Made by a program: the position numbers and the translations under genes
From: Aquarana catesbeiana
Lineage: Eukaryota > Chordata > Amphibia > Anura > Ranidae
Direction of reading: 5' to 3'
NCBI RefSeq assembly: GCF_042186555.1
Contig: NC_133324.1
Span: forward strand, 131,700,696-131,764,695
DNA: 64,000 nt
The notes under the pieces: model-generated
Told to the model about the DNA's origin: nothing
Database searches by the model: none
What the model saw: only the letters and a program-made list of their open reading frames with translations
Shown here: positions 33,191-43,065 of the stretch, piece by piece
How positions within the stretch are numbered: the stretch's first letter is position 1
Layout of the letters: each line of letters opens with the position of its first letter

Positions 33191-33354
33191 AACACATTTG
33201 ACCTGTGATTTATGCCAAGCCCAGAACCATTCATTTTCAATGTATATGTAACCATGTAGAGAATGATAAACTTTGAAGCCAAAAGCAAGTAGAAATTTGT
33301 GCCATCAAATGAAATATCAAATAATAAGCTTTCACTAGCACACTACTGTATGTT

Positions 33355-33515
33355 TAAAGATGAAGATAGGACATTTATTTGTCACCCATAAGAAGCGTTG
33401 TTTTGAAGCAACCAAGGACCTCTTGCTTAGGCAGCAGTGAAAAGAAAGTAGTACTTTGAGGCCTCAAAATCTTGCTTCTTATGGGTGATGAATACATATC
33501 CTGTCCTCATCTTTG
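33355..33515. mobile_element. Short MITE with 40-bp inverted ends
   Basis: AAAGATGAAGATAGGACAT and CACCCATAAGAAGC on the left are matched by GCTTCTTATGGGTG and ATCCTGTCCTCATCTTT on the right. About 160 bp, non-coding. Confidence 0.75.
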
Positions 33516-34014
33516 ATCATGGTGAGCTTGTGATATCATATTATTTGGACCTTTGCTATAATGGCTCAGTCCACCACTTCTCCTTAGCAACTGCTGTTGA
33601 CAAGGTCTATTGCTGTATGGAGCTTGCTGGATGTTTTGTATTTATGATCAAATTAACTGCTTGTCGACCGCGCTATAGCCGAATGACGGCTGCAGCGCGG
33701 TCAGATAACTGTGGGAGGGCGTACATTGACGTCCTCCCAGAATCCTGCTGCACCCGGGAACATCCGTGACCACTGGGTCCAGAGAACACGGCGCATTACA
33801 GATCACTGTAAATGGGCGCTGATAGCGGGCGTTTGCCACGTGATTCCTCCGTCAAATGACGGAGCGATCACTTGTAAACAAACCGGCGTCACGTCCGGTT
33901 CCTCTCTCCCCTCCCCGTACCTATTGGTACAGTGCGAGTGGAGAGGGGAGAGATCGGTGGCAGCAGCGCTGTGGGCTGGATGTGTAGTGCCCACAGCGCT
34001 GATATGTGCCCATT

Positions 34015-34740
34015 CCAGCCATCCATCCATCCATCCCCAGTCATCCATGCTCAGCATATCCATCCATACTCAGCATACTCATCCATCCATCCATGCTCAC
34101 CCATCCATACTCAGCATACTCACCCATCCATACTCAGCATACTCATCCATCCATACTCAGCATACTCATCCATCCATGCTCACCCATCCATACTCAGCAT
34201 ACTCATCCATCCATCCATGGTCACCCATCCATACTCAGCATACTCGCCCATCTATACTCAGCATACTCATCCATCCATCCATGCTCACCCATCCATACTC
34301 AGCATACTCACCCATCTATACTCAGCATACTCATCCATCCATCCATGCTCACCCATTCATACTCAGCATACCCATCCATACTCAGCATACCCATCCATAC
34401 TCAGCATACTCATCCATCCATCCATGTTCAGCCATCCATGCTCAGCATACCCATCCATACTCAGCATACTCATCCATCCATCTATGCTCACCCATCCATA
34501 CAAATCCATCCATCCATCTATGCTCACCCATCCATACTCATCCATACTCAGAATACTCATCCATCCATGCTCAGCCATCCATACTCAGCATACTCAGCCA
34601 TCCATACTTGGCATACCCATCCATACTCAGTATACTCATCCATCCATCCATGCTCAGCCATCCATATTCAGCATACTCATCCATCCATCCATGCGCAGCC
34701 ATCCATACTCAGCATACTCATCCACCCATTCATGCTCATC
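34015..34740. repeat. CATCCATACTCAGCATACT minisatellite
   Basis: About 0.7 kb of CATC, CATACTCAGCATACTCAT and CATGCTCACC units in irregular order. The lack of stop triplets leaves all three forward frames open (424-, 292- and 265-codon ORFs rich in His/Pro/Ser/Ile). These ORFs are consequences of the repeat, not genes. Confidence 0.95.
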
Positions 34741-35382
34741 CATGCCACATCAGTTATCATCCATGCCACATCCATGCCACTACAGTGCCTCACAAAAGTG
34801 TAATAGGTAGTCAAATTAGATTTGAAACGTATGCCCCTAGAACACCTGACGGTGCTCCCTGCATGTCGGTCCTCTGTATGTGGCCAGGCTGTGGAAAAGT
34901 CTCACACGTGGTATCGCCGTACTCAGGAGGAGTAGGAGAATCTATTTTGGGGTGTAATTTTTGGTTTGTACATGCTATGTGTTAGAAACATTGTCAAAAT
35001 GGTCAACGTTGTGAAAAAAAAAATGCATTTTCATTTTCTTTACACATTTTCCAAAAACTTGTAGAAAAAATTACATTTTCAAAAGACTCATTATGCCTCA
35101 TAGATTATACGAGGGGTTGTTTTCTTTCCAAAATGGGGCCATTTTTGGGGTGTTTCCATTGTCCTGGTTCTCCAGGGCCTTCAAAAGTGCAAGAGGTAGT
35201 CAAGGAATTATATGTGTAATTTATGCTCCAAGAATGCCTGACGGTGCTCCCTGCATGTTGGGCCTCTCTATGTGGCCATGGTGTGTAAAAGTCTCAAACA
35301 TGTGGTATTGCCATACCTTGGAATGTTTACTTTCCAAAAAGGGGTCATTTGGGGGGTATTTGTACTTTCCTGGCTTGTAATG

Positions 35383-35783
35383 CCGGCCATACACGGTTCA
35401 AATTTCGAAAGAATTTTCTTTCAAAAATTGCATCTAAGAATTTTCGTACTAATTTCACACCATTAGTGGGCTGCAGAAATGGCCGATTTTCGTGCGGCAA
35501 TCAAATTTGAGGAATCGGACATGTTGGAAATTTTTTGAAAAACTAACGATTTTCTAATCAATGATGGGAGAATCGTGCGAGAAATGTAATAAGAAAAGAA
35601 AATTTACGTAGAGAAAAGAAGATTCCCGGCCACGAAAATTCTTTTCTGTAGCAACATGAGGTGAAATTGAAGGCTTGGTTGGCCGAATTTAGAAAATCAA
35701 TAGTGGCACCATCGGATCACAAAAAAACTAACTTTCTGATTTTGAAAAGAAAATTTGTTCGAAATTCGACCATGTATGGCCTG
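35383..35783. mobile_element. MITE with GGCCATACACGG ends, nested
   Basis: GCCGGCCATACACGGTTC and the inner CAAATTTCGAA are matched inverted by GAAATTCGACCATGTATGGCC. It sits inside the right arm of the TTAA element. Internal AGAATTTTC / GAAAATTCT palindromes resemble the Harbinger-type MITEs. Confidence 0.65.
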
Positions 35784-36249
35784 CTTTAGGGTCTCAAGAA
35801 ATGAGATAGGCTGTCAGTACTTCAAGTGTGATCAATTTTCAGAGATTGGCACCATAGCTTGTGGACTCTATAACTTTCACAAAGACCAAATAATATACAC
35901 CGATTTGGGTTATTTTTACCAAAGATATGTAGCAGTATAAATTTTGGCCAAAATATATGAAGAAAAATTACTAATTTGCAAAATTTTATAACAGAAACAA
36001 AGAAAATGCATTTTTTTTACAGAATTTTCGGTCTTTTTTCTTTTATAGCGCAAAAAAAAAAAAAAAAAAAAAAACAGCGGTGATTAAATACCACCAAAAG
36101 AAATATCTATTTGTGTGAAAAAAAGGACAAAAATTTTATATAGGTACAGTGTTGCATGACTGAGTAATTGTCATTCAAAATGTGAGAGCACCAAAAGCTG
36201 AAAATTGGTCTGGTTAGGAAGTGGGTTTAAGTGCCCAGTGGGTAAGTGA

Positions 36250-36900
36250 TTAAAGAGACACTGTCACAACATCTTACCCATACAACTAAACACAGATCAG
36301 CAGTCTGCATTAGGTGTACTTACATAAATTCTGCTTGCTGAAGAAATTTAAGACTCTTGGCAAATATGTCAGTACTGCAATTCAGCCAGAAAAATTGACA
36401 CTTTCAGGAACGTCGGATTGTAAGACTCCTGGGTCGCCTGCAGTGATCTCACCCACAACCAAAAATGTGGGTCTAATACAAAAGTTCACTATGAGGTCTT
36501 ATTCATTAATGGGGAGCGCAGACCCCCCTCCAGTCCCTACGTCATTACAGTGGCTCTTCTGTAAGTACAAAACTCTCATAAGAACGGAACTGAAAGCCGC
36601 TGCATAATAGACCTGCTGTTATTGTTTACTACGCATTGGAAATCAGTGCCAATCTTATGAGATGTTTGTACTTCCAGAAGAAACACCGATGACGTAGGGA
36701 ATGGAGGGGAGTCTGTATGCCCCATTTATGAATAAGACCTCATAGAGAACTTTTGTTTTAGACCCACATTTTGTGAGCCAAACCTGGAGGATGAATTGCA
36801 GATTAACCATGAACTCTTTGCAATGCAGCAAACATGACACAAAGCCCCCTTCACCATGGTAGCACTCCTTTAATCTACATGTGAACTCCACTGAACTCTG
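36250..36900. repeat. Imperfect long inverted repeat (palindromic element)
   Basis: The segment about 36460-36600 (GTGGGTCTAATACAAAAGTT, GAGGTCTTATTCATTAATGG) reappears inverted at about 36650-36775 (CCATTTATGAATAAGACCTC, AACTTTTGTTTTAGACCCAC). The arms are about 120 bp with divergence. Probably a foldback non-autonomous element. No coding content. Confidence 0.65.
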
Positions 36901-36977
36901 ATAGACATCTTTGTGGTCTTAAATACATTTATTTTTTTCATCCCTATTTGTCAGCTTTTAGATAATGATATGTCCTT

Positions 36978-36985
36978 ATGACAGA
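36978..36985. other. Left target-site duplication of the hAT element
   Basis: ATGACAGA immediately precedes TAGGGATGAGC and recurs exactly at 44104-44111. Confidence 0.95.
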
Positions 36986-37000
36986 TAGGGATGAGCTTCG

Positions 37001-37248
37001 TGTTCGAGTCGAACCCATGTTCGACTCGAACATCGGCTGTTCGATCGTTCGCCGAATTGCGAACGTTATGGGCAGTTCGCGCTAAATTCGTGTGGCGCGT
37101 CACGGCCCATAATTCACTGCGGCATCGCAGTGCATTGCTGGCTGATGATTGGCCAAGCATGCACTATGACCCGCATGCTTGGCCAATCACAGCGCCGTCA
37201 GTAGAGAGAGCTGTAATTGGCCAAAGCCAGGGTGGCTTTGGCCAATTA
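37001..37248. promoter_or_regulatory. Three perfect hairpins near the hAT left end
   Basis: Arms 37001-37014 / 37019-37032 (14 bp, TGTTCGAGTCGAAC), 37147-37162 / 37173-37188 (16 bp, GATTGGCCAAGCATGC) and 37214-37229 / 37233-37248 (16 bp, TAATTGGCCAAAGCCA) are exact inverse pairs. TTGGCCAA is shared by the last two hairpins. Subterminal repeats in hAT elements commonly bind transposase; that role here is inference. Confidence 0.75.
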
Positions 37249-37479
37249 TGGCTCAGGGGATTTAGTACACACCCCACACTATATAAGGCCTCCTGCACGG
37301 CGGCCCTGTGTAGTGTGTGTTCCGGTGTGCTGAGAGATAGAGAGAGAGAGAGACAGTGTCATTTGATTTGAGTTAGATAGATTAGGCAGAACAGTCAGTC
37401 AGTTAGCTGCACTTACAGTGTATTGTGTATATATATGCATCCCAGGTGTTGCATATATATATATACACTGTATTCAGTT

Positions 37480-38660
37480 TAGCTAGATCCGTTCCTGTTA
37501 TCTTCTATCTAGACTATTTACATTTAATGCAGTGCGTCCTGCTCACAGTGTTCAGCTAGATCCGTTCCTGCTATTTACATTTAGTGCAGTGCGTCCTGCT
37601 CACAGTGTTCAGCTAGATCCGTTCCTGTTATCTTCTAGACTATTTACATTTAGTGCAGTGCGTCCTGCTCACAGTGTTCAGCTAGATCCGTTCCTGCAAT
37701 TTACATTTAGTGCAGTGCGTCCTGCTCACAGTGTTCAGCTAGATCCGTTCCTGCTATTTACATTTAGTGCAGTGCGTCCTGCTCACAGTGTTCAGCTAGA
37801 TCCGTTCCTGCTATTTACATTTAGTGCAGTGCGTCCTGCTCACAGTGTTCAGCTAGATCCGTTCCTGCTATTTACATTTAGTGCAGTGCGTCCTGCTCAC
37901 AGTGTTCAGCTAGATCCGTTCCTGTTATCTTCTAGACTATTTACATATAGTGCAGTGCGTCCTGCTCACAGTGTTCAGCTAGATCCGTTCCTGCAATTTA
38001 CATTTAGTGCAGTGCGTCCTGCTCACGGTGTTCAGCTAGATCCGTTCCTGCTATTTACATTTAGTGCAGTGCGTCCTGCTCACAGTGTTCAGCTAGATCC
38101 GTTCCTGCTATTTACATTTAGTGCAGTGCGTCCTGCTCACAGTGTTCAGCTAGATCCGTTCCTGCTATTTACATTTAGTGCAGTGCGTCCTGCTCACAGT
38201 GTTCAGCTAGATCCGTTCCTGCTATTTACATTTAGTGCAGTGCGTCCTGCGCACAGTGTTCAGCTAGAGCCGTTCCTGCTATTTACATTTAGTGCAGTGC
38301 GTCCTGCTCACAGTGTTCAGCTAGATCCGTTCCTGTTATCTTCTAGACTATTTACATTTAGTGCAGTGCGTCCTGCTCACAGTGTTCAGCTAGATCCGTT
38401 CCTGCTATTTACATTTAGTGCAGTGTGTCCTGCTCACAGTGTTCAGCTAGATCCGTTCCTGTTATCTTCTAGACTATTTACATTTAGTGCAGTGCGTCCT
38501 GCTCACAGTGTTCAGCTAGATCCGTTCCTGTTATCTTCTAGACTATTTACATTTAGTGCAGTGCGTCCTGCTCACAGTGTTCAGCTAGATCCGTTCCTGC
38601 TATTTACATTTAGTGCAGTGCGTCCTGCTCACAGTGTTCAGCTAGATCCGTTCCTGTTAA
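37480..38660 (+). repeat. 57/69-bp tandem array in the hAT leader
   Basis: Nineteen units of TATTTACATTTAGTGCAGTG plus CGTCCTGCTCACAGTG and TTCAGCTAGATCCGTTCC. Most are 57 bp; five have an extra 12 bp (TTATCTTCTAGA), giving 69 bp. Both lengths are multiples of three, so a 379-codon frame stays open from 37532. Its ATG exists only because one unit reads TTAATG where the others read TTAGTG, so coding is unlikely. Near-identity of units indicates recent expansion or homogenisation. A role in transposase binding or transcription is possible but unproven. Confidence 0.95.
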
Positions 38661-38900
38661 ATTCCTACTGACCGGCAGGCTTGTCTGGTTACAGTATATA
38701 AAGCTACCTGAAGAAAATTACAGGTGTTCTATTTGATCCTATTAGTACCACGGTCAGGCAGCTAGACTATTTACATTTAGTACAGTGCGTCCTGCTCACA
38801 GTGTTCAGCTAGATCCGTTCCTGTTATCTTCCTACTGACAGGCAGGCTTGTCTGGTTACAGTATATAAAGCTACTTGAAGAAAATTACAGGTGTTCTATC
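38650..38900 (+). promoter_or_regulatory. Duplicated TATA-containing segment upstream of the hAT transposase
   Basis: A block of about 75 bp (TCCTACTGAC, GGCAGGCTTGTCTGG, ACAGTATATAAAGCTAC, GAAGAAAATTACAGGTGTTC) is present twice. The TATATAAA sits at 38695-38702 and again at 38862-38869, separated by one more array-like unit. The second copy lies about 60 bp before the transposase ATG, so either could be the core promoter. The choice of start site is unknown. Confidence 0.6.
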
Positions 38901-38929
38901 CCAGCTTAGTGCAGCTACAGGCCATTAGT

Positions 38930-41900
38930 ATGTCTGGAAGGCCAAGAAGGAGAGGCAGACAGTCACAAGCCAATAAGAGAGGGCAAGCAGGCTCTGTGTC
39001 TAGTGCTGGTCGTGGAGACGGTGCATCCTCATCAGCACGTGGCCATGGGACACGCTTGGCCTTTTTTTCGGCAGCTGGCCATGTTGAGCCGCAACATGCG
39101 GAAGACTTGGTCGAGTGGATGACCAAGCCGTCCTCATCCTCCTCATCCTCTCTCACCCATGCCCAGGGTGCTTTGTCTGGCAAAGCAGCGGCCTCTTCCC
39201 TCAGCTCAATGTCATCAGTGACTCCTTCCCTAGCTCCACCATGTCCTCATGAGGATTCCCTCGAACTGTTTGACCACAGTGTTGGGTACATGCTCCAGGA
39301 GGATGCCCAGCGTTTGGAAGGCTCTGATGACGATACTGAGCTCGATGAAGGCAGTAACATGAGCGCGGACAGAGGGGGTGCCCAAGAAGGACAGCAATCT
39401 GGCAGTCATGCTCCCCCTGCTGCAGCATACTGCCAGGTTTGCTCCAGTGATGAGGAGGGAGGGGATGATGAGGTCACTGACTCAACGTGGGTGCCTGATA
39501 GGAGAGAGGAGGAGGAGGAGGAGGAGGAGGAGGAGGAGGAGGAGGAGGAGGCGGCAGCACATCACCAACGAGGCAGGATGCCCTCCAGGGGCCAGCCTAA
39601 GGGCAGCACATTGACTGCATCACACCCCAAAGCTCCACATGTGCAGGGCGCTGCAGTCTCTGCGCGTTATTCAAAAAGTTCTTTGGTGTGGGCCTTTTTT
39701 GAGACGAGTGCATCAGATCGCACCGCTGCTATTTGCAACATATGTCTCAAGCGTATCTCGCGTGGCCAAAATATCTCCCGCTTGGGTACCACATGCTTGA
39801 CCAGACATATGTTGACCTGCCATGCAGTTTGTTGGCAAGCGTATCTAAAAGACCCACACCAAAGAACAAAGAGGATCTCTCCTTGCTCCTCATCAGCTGA
39901 GATTTCCAACCCCACTAGACCTTCAGTCCTCTCTGAGACCTGCAGTGAGAGGAATGAAGGTGTAGAATTAGGTGTGTCACAGCCAAGTACTTGTGGGCAA
40001 TCTGCTTTTGGTACACCGACGTCAGATTGTACCAGGCAAATTTCCCTGCCCCAGCTGCTGCACCGCCGAAAGAAGTTTGCTCCCAGCCATCCACATGCCC
40101 AGCGGTTGAATGCTAGCTTGGCAAAATTGCTAGCACTTCAACTGCTGCCTTTTCAGTTGGTAGACTCTGCCCCCTTCCGTGAGTTTGTGGAATGTGCGGT
40201 TCCTCAGTGGCAGGTACCCAAACGCCACTTTTTCTCACGGAAGGCGATTCCGGCTCTCTACCGGCATGTGGAAGGCAATGTCCATGCCTCGCTGGACAGG
40301 GTGGTCAGCGGTAAGGTGCATATTACCGCTGACTCATGGTCCAGCAGGCATGGACAGGGACGTTACCTAAGTTTCACGGCGCATTGGGTGACTCTGCTGG
40401 CAGCTGGGAAGGATGCAGGACAAGGTGCAGTAGTGTTGGAGGTTGTTCCGCCACCACGCCTCCAAAATGCTGATTGTGACACACCTCTCTCCTCCACCCC
40501 CTCCTCTTCTTCTTCCTCCATGGCCTCTTCCTCGGAACCAGCGGTGCTCCGTAGGCGTTCAAGGGGCTACGCAAGTACGCAGGCCAAAAGATGCCATGCG
40601 GTGCTTGAGCTGGTGTGCTTGGGGGACAGGAGCCACACTGGGGCAGAGGTTCTGTCAGCTCTGCAGGGGCAGGTTCAGAGGTGGTTGACGCCACGCCAAC
40701 TTAAGGCAGGAATGGTGGTTTGCGACAATGGCACCAACCTCCTCTCTGCCCTCCGACAGGGACAAATGACCCATGTGCCCTGTTTGGCTCACGTCCTTAA
40801 CTTGGTGGTGCAGCGGTTCTTGGGCAGGTACCCGGGCTTACAGGATGTCCTGAGGCAGGCCAGGAAAGTCTGTGTGCATTTCCGCCGGTCATATAATGCC
40901 AGTGCTCGGCTGACGGACCTCCAAAAGGAGTTTAACCTGCCCAAGAACCGCCTAATCTGTGACATGCCCACCAGGTGGAACTCAACGTTGGCCATGCTGC
41001 AGCGGCTGCACACGCAGCAGAGGGCCATCAATGAGTACCTGTGCGACTATGGCACCAGGACAGGGTCAGGGGAGCTTGGTTTTTTTTCCCCACGCCAGTG
41101 GGCCATGATCAGGGATGCATGCACTGTCCTGTCACCATTCGAGGAGGCCACGAGGATGGTGAGCAGTGACAGTGCATGCATCAGTGACACTGTCCCCCTT
41201 GTCCACCTGTTGGAGCACACGCTGCGTGGAATAATGGACAGGGCACTTGAGGCAGAACAGAGGCAGGAAGAGGAGGACTTCCTTAGCTCTCAAGGCCCCC
41301 TTTATCCAGACAGTGTTCCTGCGTGCCCGCCGATCACACAGGAAGAGGACGAGGAGGAAGAGGAGGAGGAGGAAGATTGTGTCAGTATGGAGGTGGAGCC
41401 TGGCACTCAGCATCAGCAGCAGTCTTTAAGGGATCAGTCCCAAGAAACACATGGACTTGTACGTGGCTGGGAGGAGGTGGCTGCGGACCATGTCGTTCTT
41501 AGTGACCCAGAGGACTCCGGACCGAATGCCTCAGCAAACCTACGCTGCATGGCCTCCCTGATCCTGCAAAGCCTGCGTAAGGATCCTCGTATTCGTGGTA
41601 TCAAGGAGAAGGACCAATACTGGCTGGCAACCCTCCTTGATCCACGTTACAAGGGTAAGGTTGCGGACCTTATCTTGCCATCGCAGAGGGAGCAGAGGAT
41701 GAAACATCTTCGGGAGGCCTTGCAGAAAGGTCTGTGCAACGCGTTCCCAGAGACTGGGAGGTTACAAACTCCTGTTTCTGGACAACGTGTTGCTGAGGCT
41801 TCGGTCAGTCAAAGAAGGAGCGGTGGAGAAGGTGGCCGTCTGACCGATGCGTTCAGACAATTTTTTGGTCCGCAGCCCCAAGGTATGATCGGTTCCAGCA

Positions 41901-42226
41901 ACCATCGCCAGCGTCTGTTTTACATGGTGCAGGAATACCTAGGGGCAAGATCAGACTTGGACACCTTTCCCACCGAAAATCCTCTGGGTTACTGGGTCTT
42001 GAGGATGGATCACTGGCCAGAGCTTGCACAGTATGCAATTGAGCTACTGGCCTGTCCTGCATCCAGCGTTCTTTCGGAACGCACATTCAGTGCTGCTGGA
42101 GGCGTGGTAACCGATCACAGGGTGCGTCTGTCCACCGACTCGGTCGATCGGCTGACCTTCATAAAAATGAATGAGTCTTGGATCACCACCAGCTACCAAG
42201 CACCTGATGCTGATGTAACCGAATAA
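38930..42226 (+). CDS. hAT transposase with BED zinc finger, 1098 aa, intact
   Basis: The ATG at 38930 (A at -3) opens MSGRPRRRGRQSQ, a basic start. The frame is open for 13 codons upstream, but without an ATG. A Ser-rich and acidic N-terminal region includes a Glu run from a GGA microsatellite. The BED finger (SLVWAFFETS... C269-X2-C272 ... H293-X4-H298) should bind element ends. The RNase-H-like core shows TADSW (D468), CDNGTN (D599), CLAH (C618, H621) and PTRWNST (W683). YWLATLLDPRYKGK and the C-terminal dimerisation block follow: LSERTFSAAGGVVTDHR, with E1050 as likely third catalytic acid. The enzyme would excise and reinsert the element in the nucleus. It resembles ZBED-type hAT proteins and is longer than many. 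No stop or frameshift. Confidence 0.95.
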   Translation: MSGRPRRRGRQSQANKRGQAGSVSSAGRGDGASSSARGHGTRLAFFSAAGHVEPQHAEDLVEWMTKPSSSSSSSLTHAQGALSGKAAASSLSSMSSVTPSLAPPCPHEDSLELFDHSVGYMLQEDAQRLEGSDDDTELDEGSNMSADRGGAQEGQQSGSHAPPAAAYCQVCSSDEEGGDDEVTDSTWVPDRREEEEEEEEEEEEEEEAAAHHQRGRMPSRGQPKGSTLTASHPKAPHVQGAAVSARYSKSSLVWAFFETSASDRTAAICNICLKRISRGQNISRLGTTCLTRHMLTCHAVCWQAYLKDPHQRTKRISPCSSSAEISNPTRPSVLSETCSERNEGVELGVSQPSTCGQSAFGTPTSDCTRQISLPQLLHRRKKFAPSHPHAQRLNASLAKLLALQLLPFQLVDSAPFREFVECAVPQWQVPKRHFFSRKAIPALYRHVEGNVHASLDRVVSGKVHITADSWSSRHGQGRYLSFTAHWVTLLAAGKDAGQGAVVLEVVPPPRLQNADCDTPLSSTPSSSSSSMASSSEPAVLRRRSRGYASTQAKRCHAVLELVCLGDRSHTGAEVLSALQGQVQRWLTPRQLKAGMVVCDNGTNLLSALRQGQMTHVPCLAHVLNLVVQRFLGRYPGLQDVLRQARKVCVHFRRSYNASARLTDLQKEFNLPKNRLICDMPTRWNSTLAMLQRLHTQQRAINEYLCDYGTRTGSGELGFFSPRQWAMIRDACTVLSPFEEATRMVSSDSACISDTVPLVHLLEHTLRGIMDRALEAEQRQEEEDFLSSQGPLYPDSVPACPPITQEEDEEEEEEEEDCVSMEVEPGTQHQQQSLRDQSQETHGLVRGWEEVAADHVVLSDPEDSGPNASANLRCMASLILQSLRKDPRIRGIKEKDQYWLATLLDPRYKGKVADLILPSQREQRMKHLREALQKGLCNAFPETGRLQTPVSGQRVAEASVSQRRSGGEGGRLTDAFRQFFGPQPQGMIGSSNHRQRLFYMVQEYLGARSDLDTFPTENPLGYWVLRMDHWPELAQYAIELLACPASSVLSERTFSAAGGVVTDHRVRLSTDSVDRLTFIKMNESWITTSYQAPDADVTE
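39505..39551 (+). repeat. (GGA)n microsatellite coding a Glu run
   Basis: About 15 GAG/GGA triplets inside the transposase N-terminal region, in frame. A second acidic patch, GAGGAAGAGGAGG, codes a Glu-rich loop near 41346-41376. Trinucleotide length changes here would keep the frame. Confidence 0.9.
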
Positions 42227-42349
42227 TTTTTTTTGAAATCTCAGATCCCTTCAAAGACTGCCTATGCTGATGCTGAGTGACTATCCCTGAGTAATTATCC
42301 TCTTCCTCCTCAATCATCACGCTGATAGCTTGTAAGAACATTTTTGGTT

Positions 42350-43065
42350 CTGGGCGCCACCACCAGTGCCTAAGGCACAATTTTTCAGCCCCTGTTTAAC
42401 AGGGGCGTGTAATTACAATTTTTGATGTAATACTTTGCAGCAGGGCTCGTTCCTGCATTCCAACTAGAGTGTCTGTGAGGGGTTGCAGTGTTGTGGCACC
42501 AGCACCAGTGCCTAGGGCCCAATTTTTCTGCCCCTGTCTAACAGGGGCGTGTAATTACAATTTTTGATGCAATACTTTGCAGCAGGGCTCGTTCCTGCGT
42601 TCCAACTAGAGTGTCTGTGAGGGGTTGCAGTGTTGTGGCACCAGCACCAGTGCCTAAGGCCCAATTTTTCTGCCCCTGTCTAACAGGGGCGTGTAATTAC
42701 AATTTTTGATGCAATACTTTGCAGCAGGGCTCGTTCCTGCGTTCCAACTAGAGTGTCTGTGAGGGGTTGCAGTGTTGTGGCACCAGCACCAGTGCCTAAG
42801 GCCCAATTTTTCTGCCCCTGTCTAACAGGGGCGTGTAATTACAATTTTTGAAGCAATAATTTGCAGCAGGGCTCGTTCCTGCGTTCCAACTAGAGTGTCT
42901 GTGAGGGGTTGCAGTGTTGTGGCACCAGCACCAGTGCCTAAGGCCTAATTTTTCAGCTCCTGTTCAACAGGGGCATGTAATTACAATTCTTGATCTAATA
43001 TTTCACAGCAGGGCCCTGTGAGGGCTTACAGTGTTGTGGCCACAGCAACACCTAAGGCCCAAATT
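42350..43065 (+). repeat. 142-bp tandem array in the hAT 3' region
   Basis: About five units spaced exactly 142 bp (TTGTGGCACCAGCACCAGTG at 42491, 42633, 42775 and 42917), each with CCCCTGTCTAACAGGGGC (a self-complementary 7-bp hairpin) and GCAGGGCTCGTTCCTGC. The outer units are diverged, the inner ones nearly identical. It lies downstream of the transposase stop. Confidence 0.93.

Larger units (their letters stand above)
33652..36254. mobile_element. TTAA-ended element enlarged by a minisatellite and a nested MITE
   Basis: TTAACTGCTTGTCGACCGCG at the left border and AAGTGATTAA at the right border both carry TTAA. The right arm repeats blocks of the 27840-28800 family (GTGGACTCTATAACTTTC, ACCACCAAAAGAAA). 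The left arm is G+C-rich with CCTCCCAGAA. Two further similar blocks (near 34800-34930 and 35160-35330) contain CTGACGGTGCTCCCTGCATG as a direct repeat. Assigning all of it to one element is inference. Confidence 0.5.

Noticed and set aside
33711..34985. 424-, 292- and 265-codon ORFs around 34 kb
   Set aside because: All three forward frames are open because the CATCCATACTCAG minisatellite lacks stop triplets; the products are low complexity.
37480..38660. CRISPR array
   Set aside because: The whole unit repeats with no unique spacers, and the genome is eukaryotic.
37532..38671. 379-codon repeat ORF as a gene
   Set aside because: Its ATG arises from one substitution in the first unit, the array is a leader-type tandem repeat, and there is no domain. 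Kept as a repeat, with a test suggested.
38896..39183. Minus-strand ORFs opposite the transposase
   Set aside because: Shadows of a long G+C-biased coding frame.
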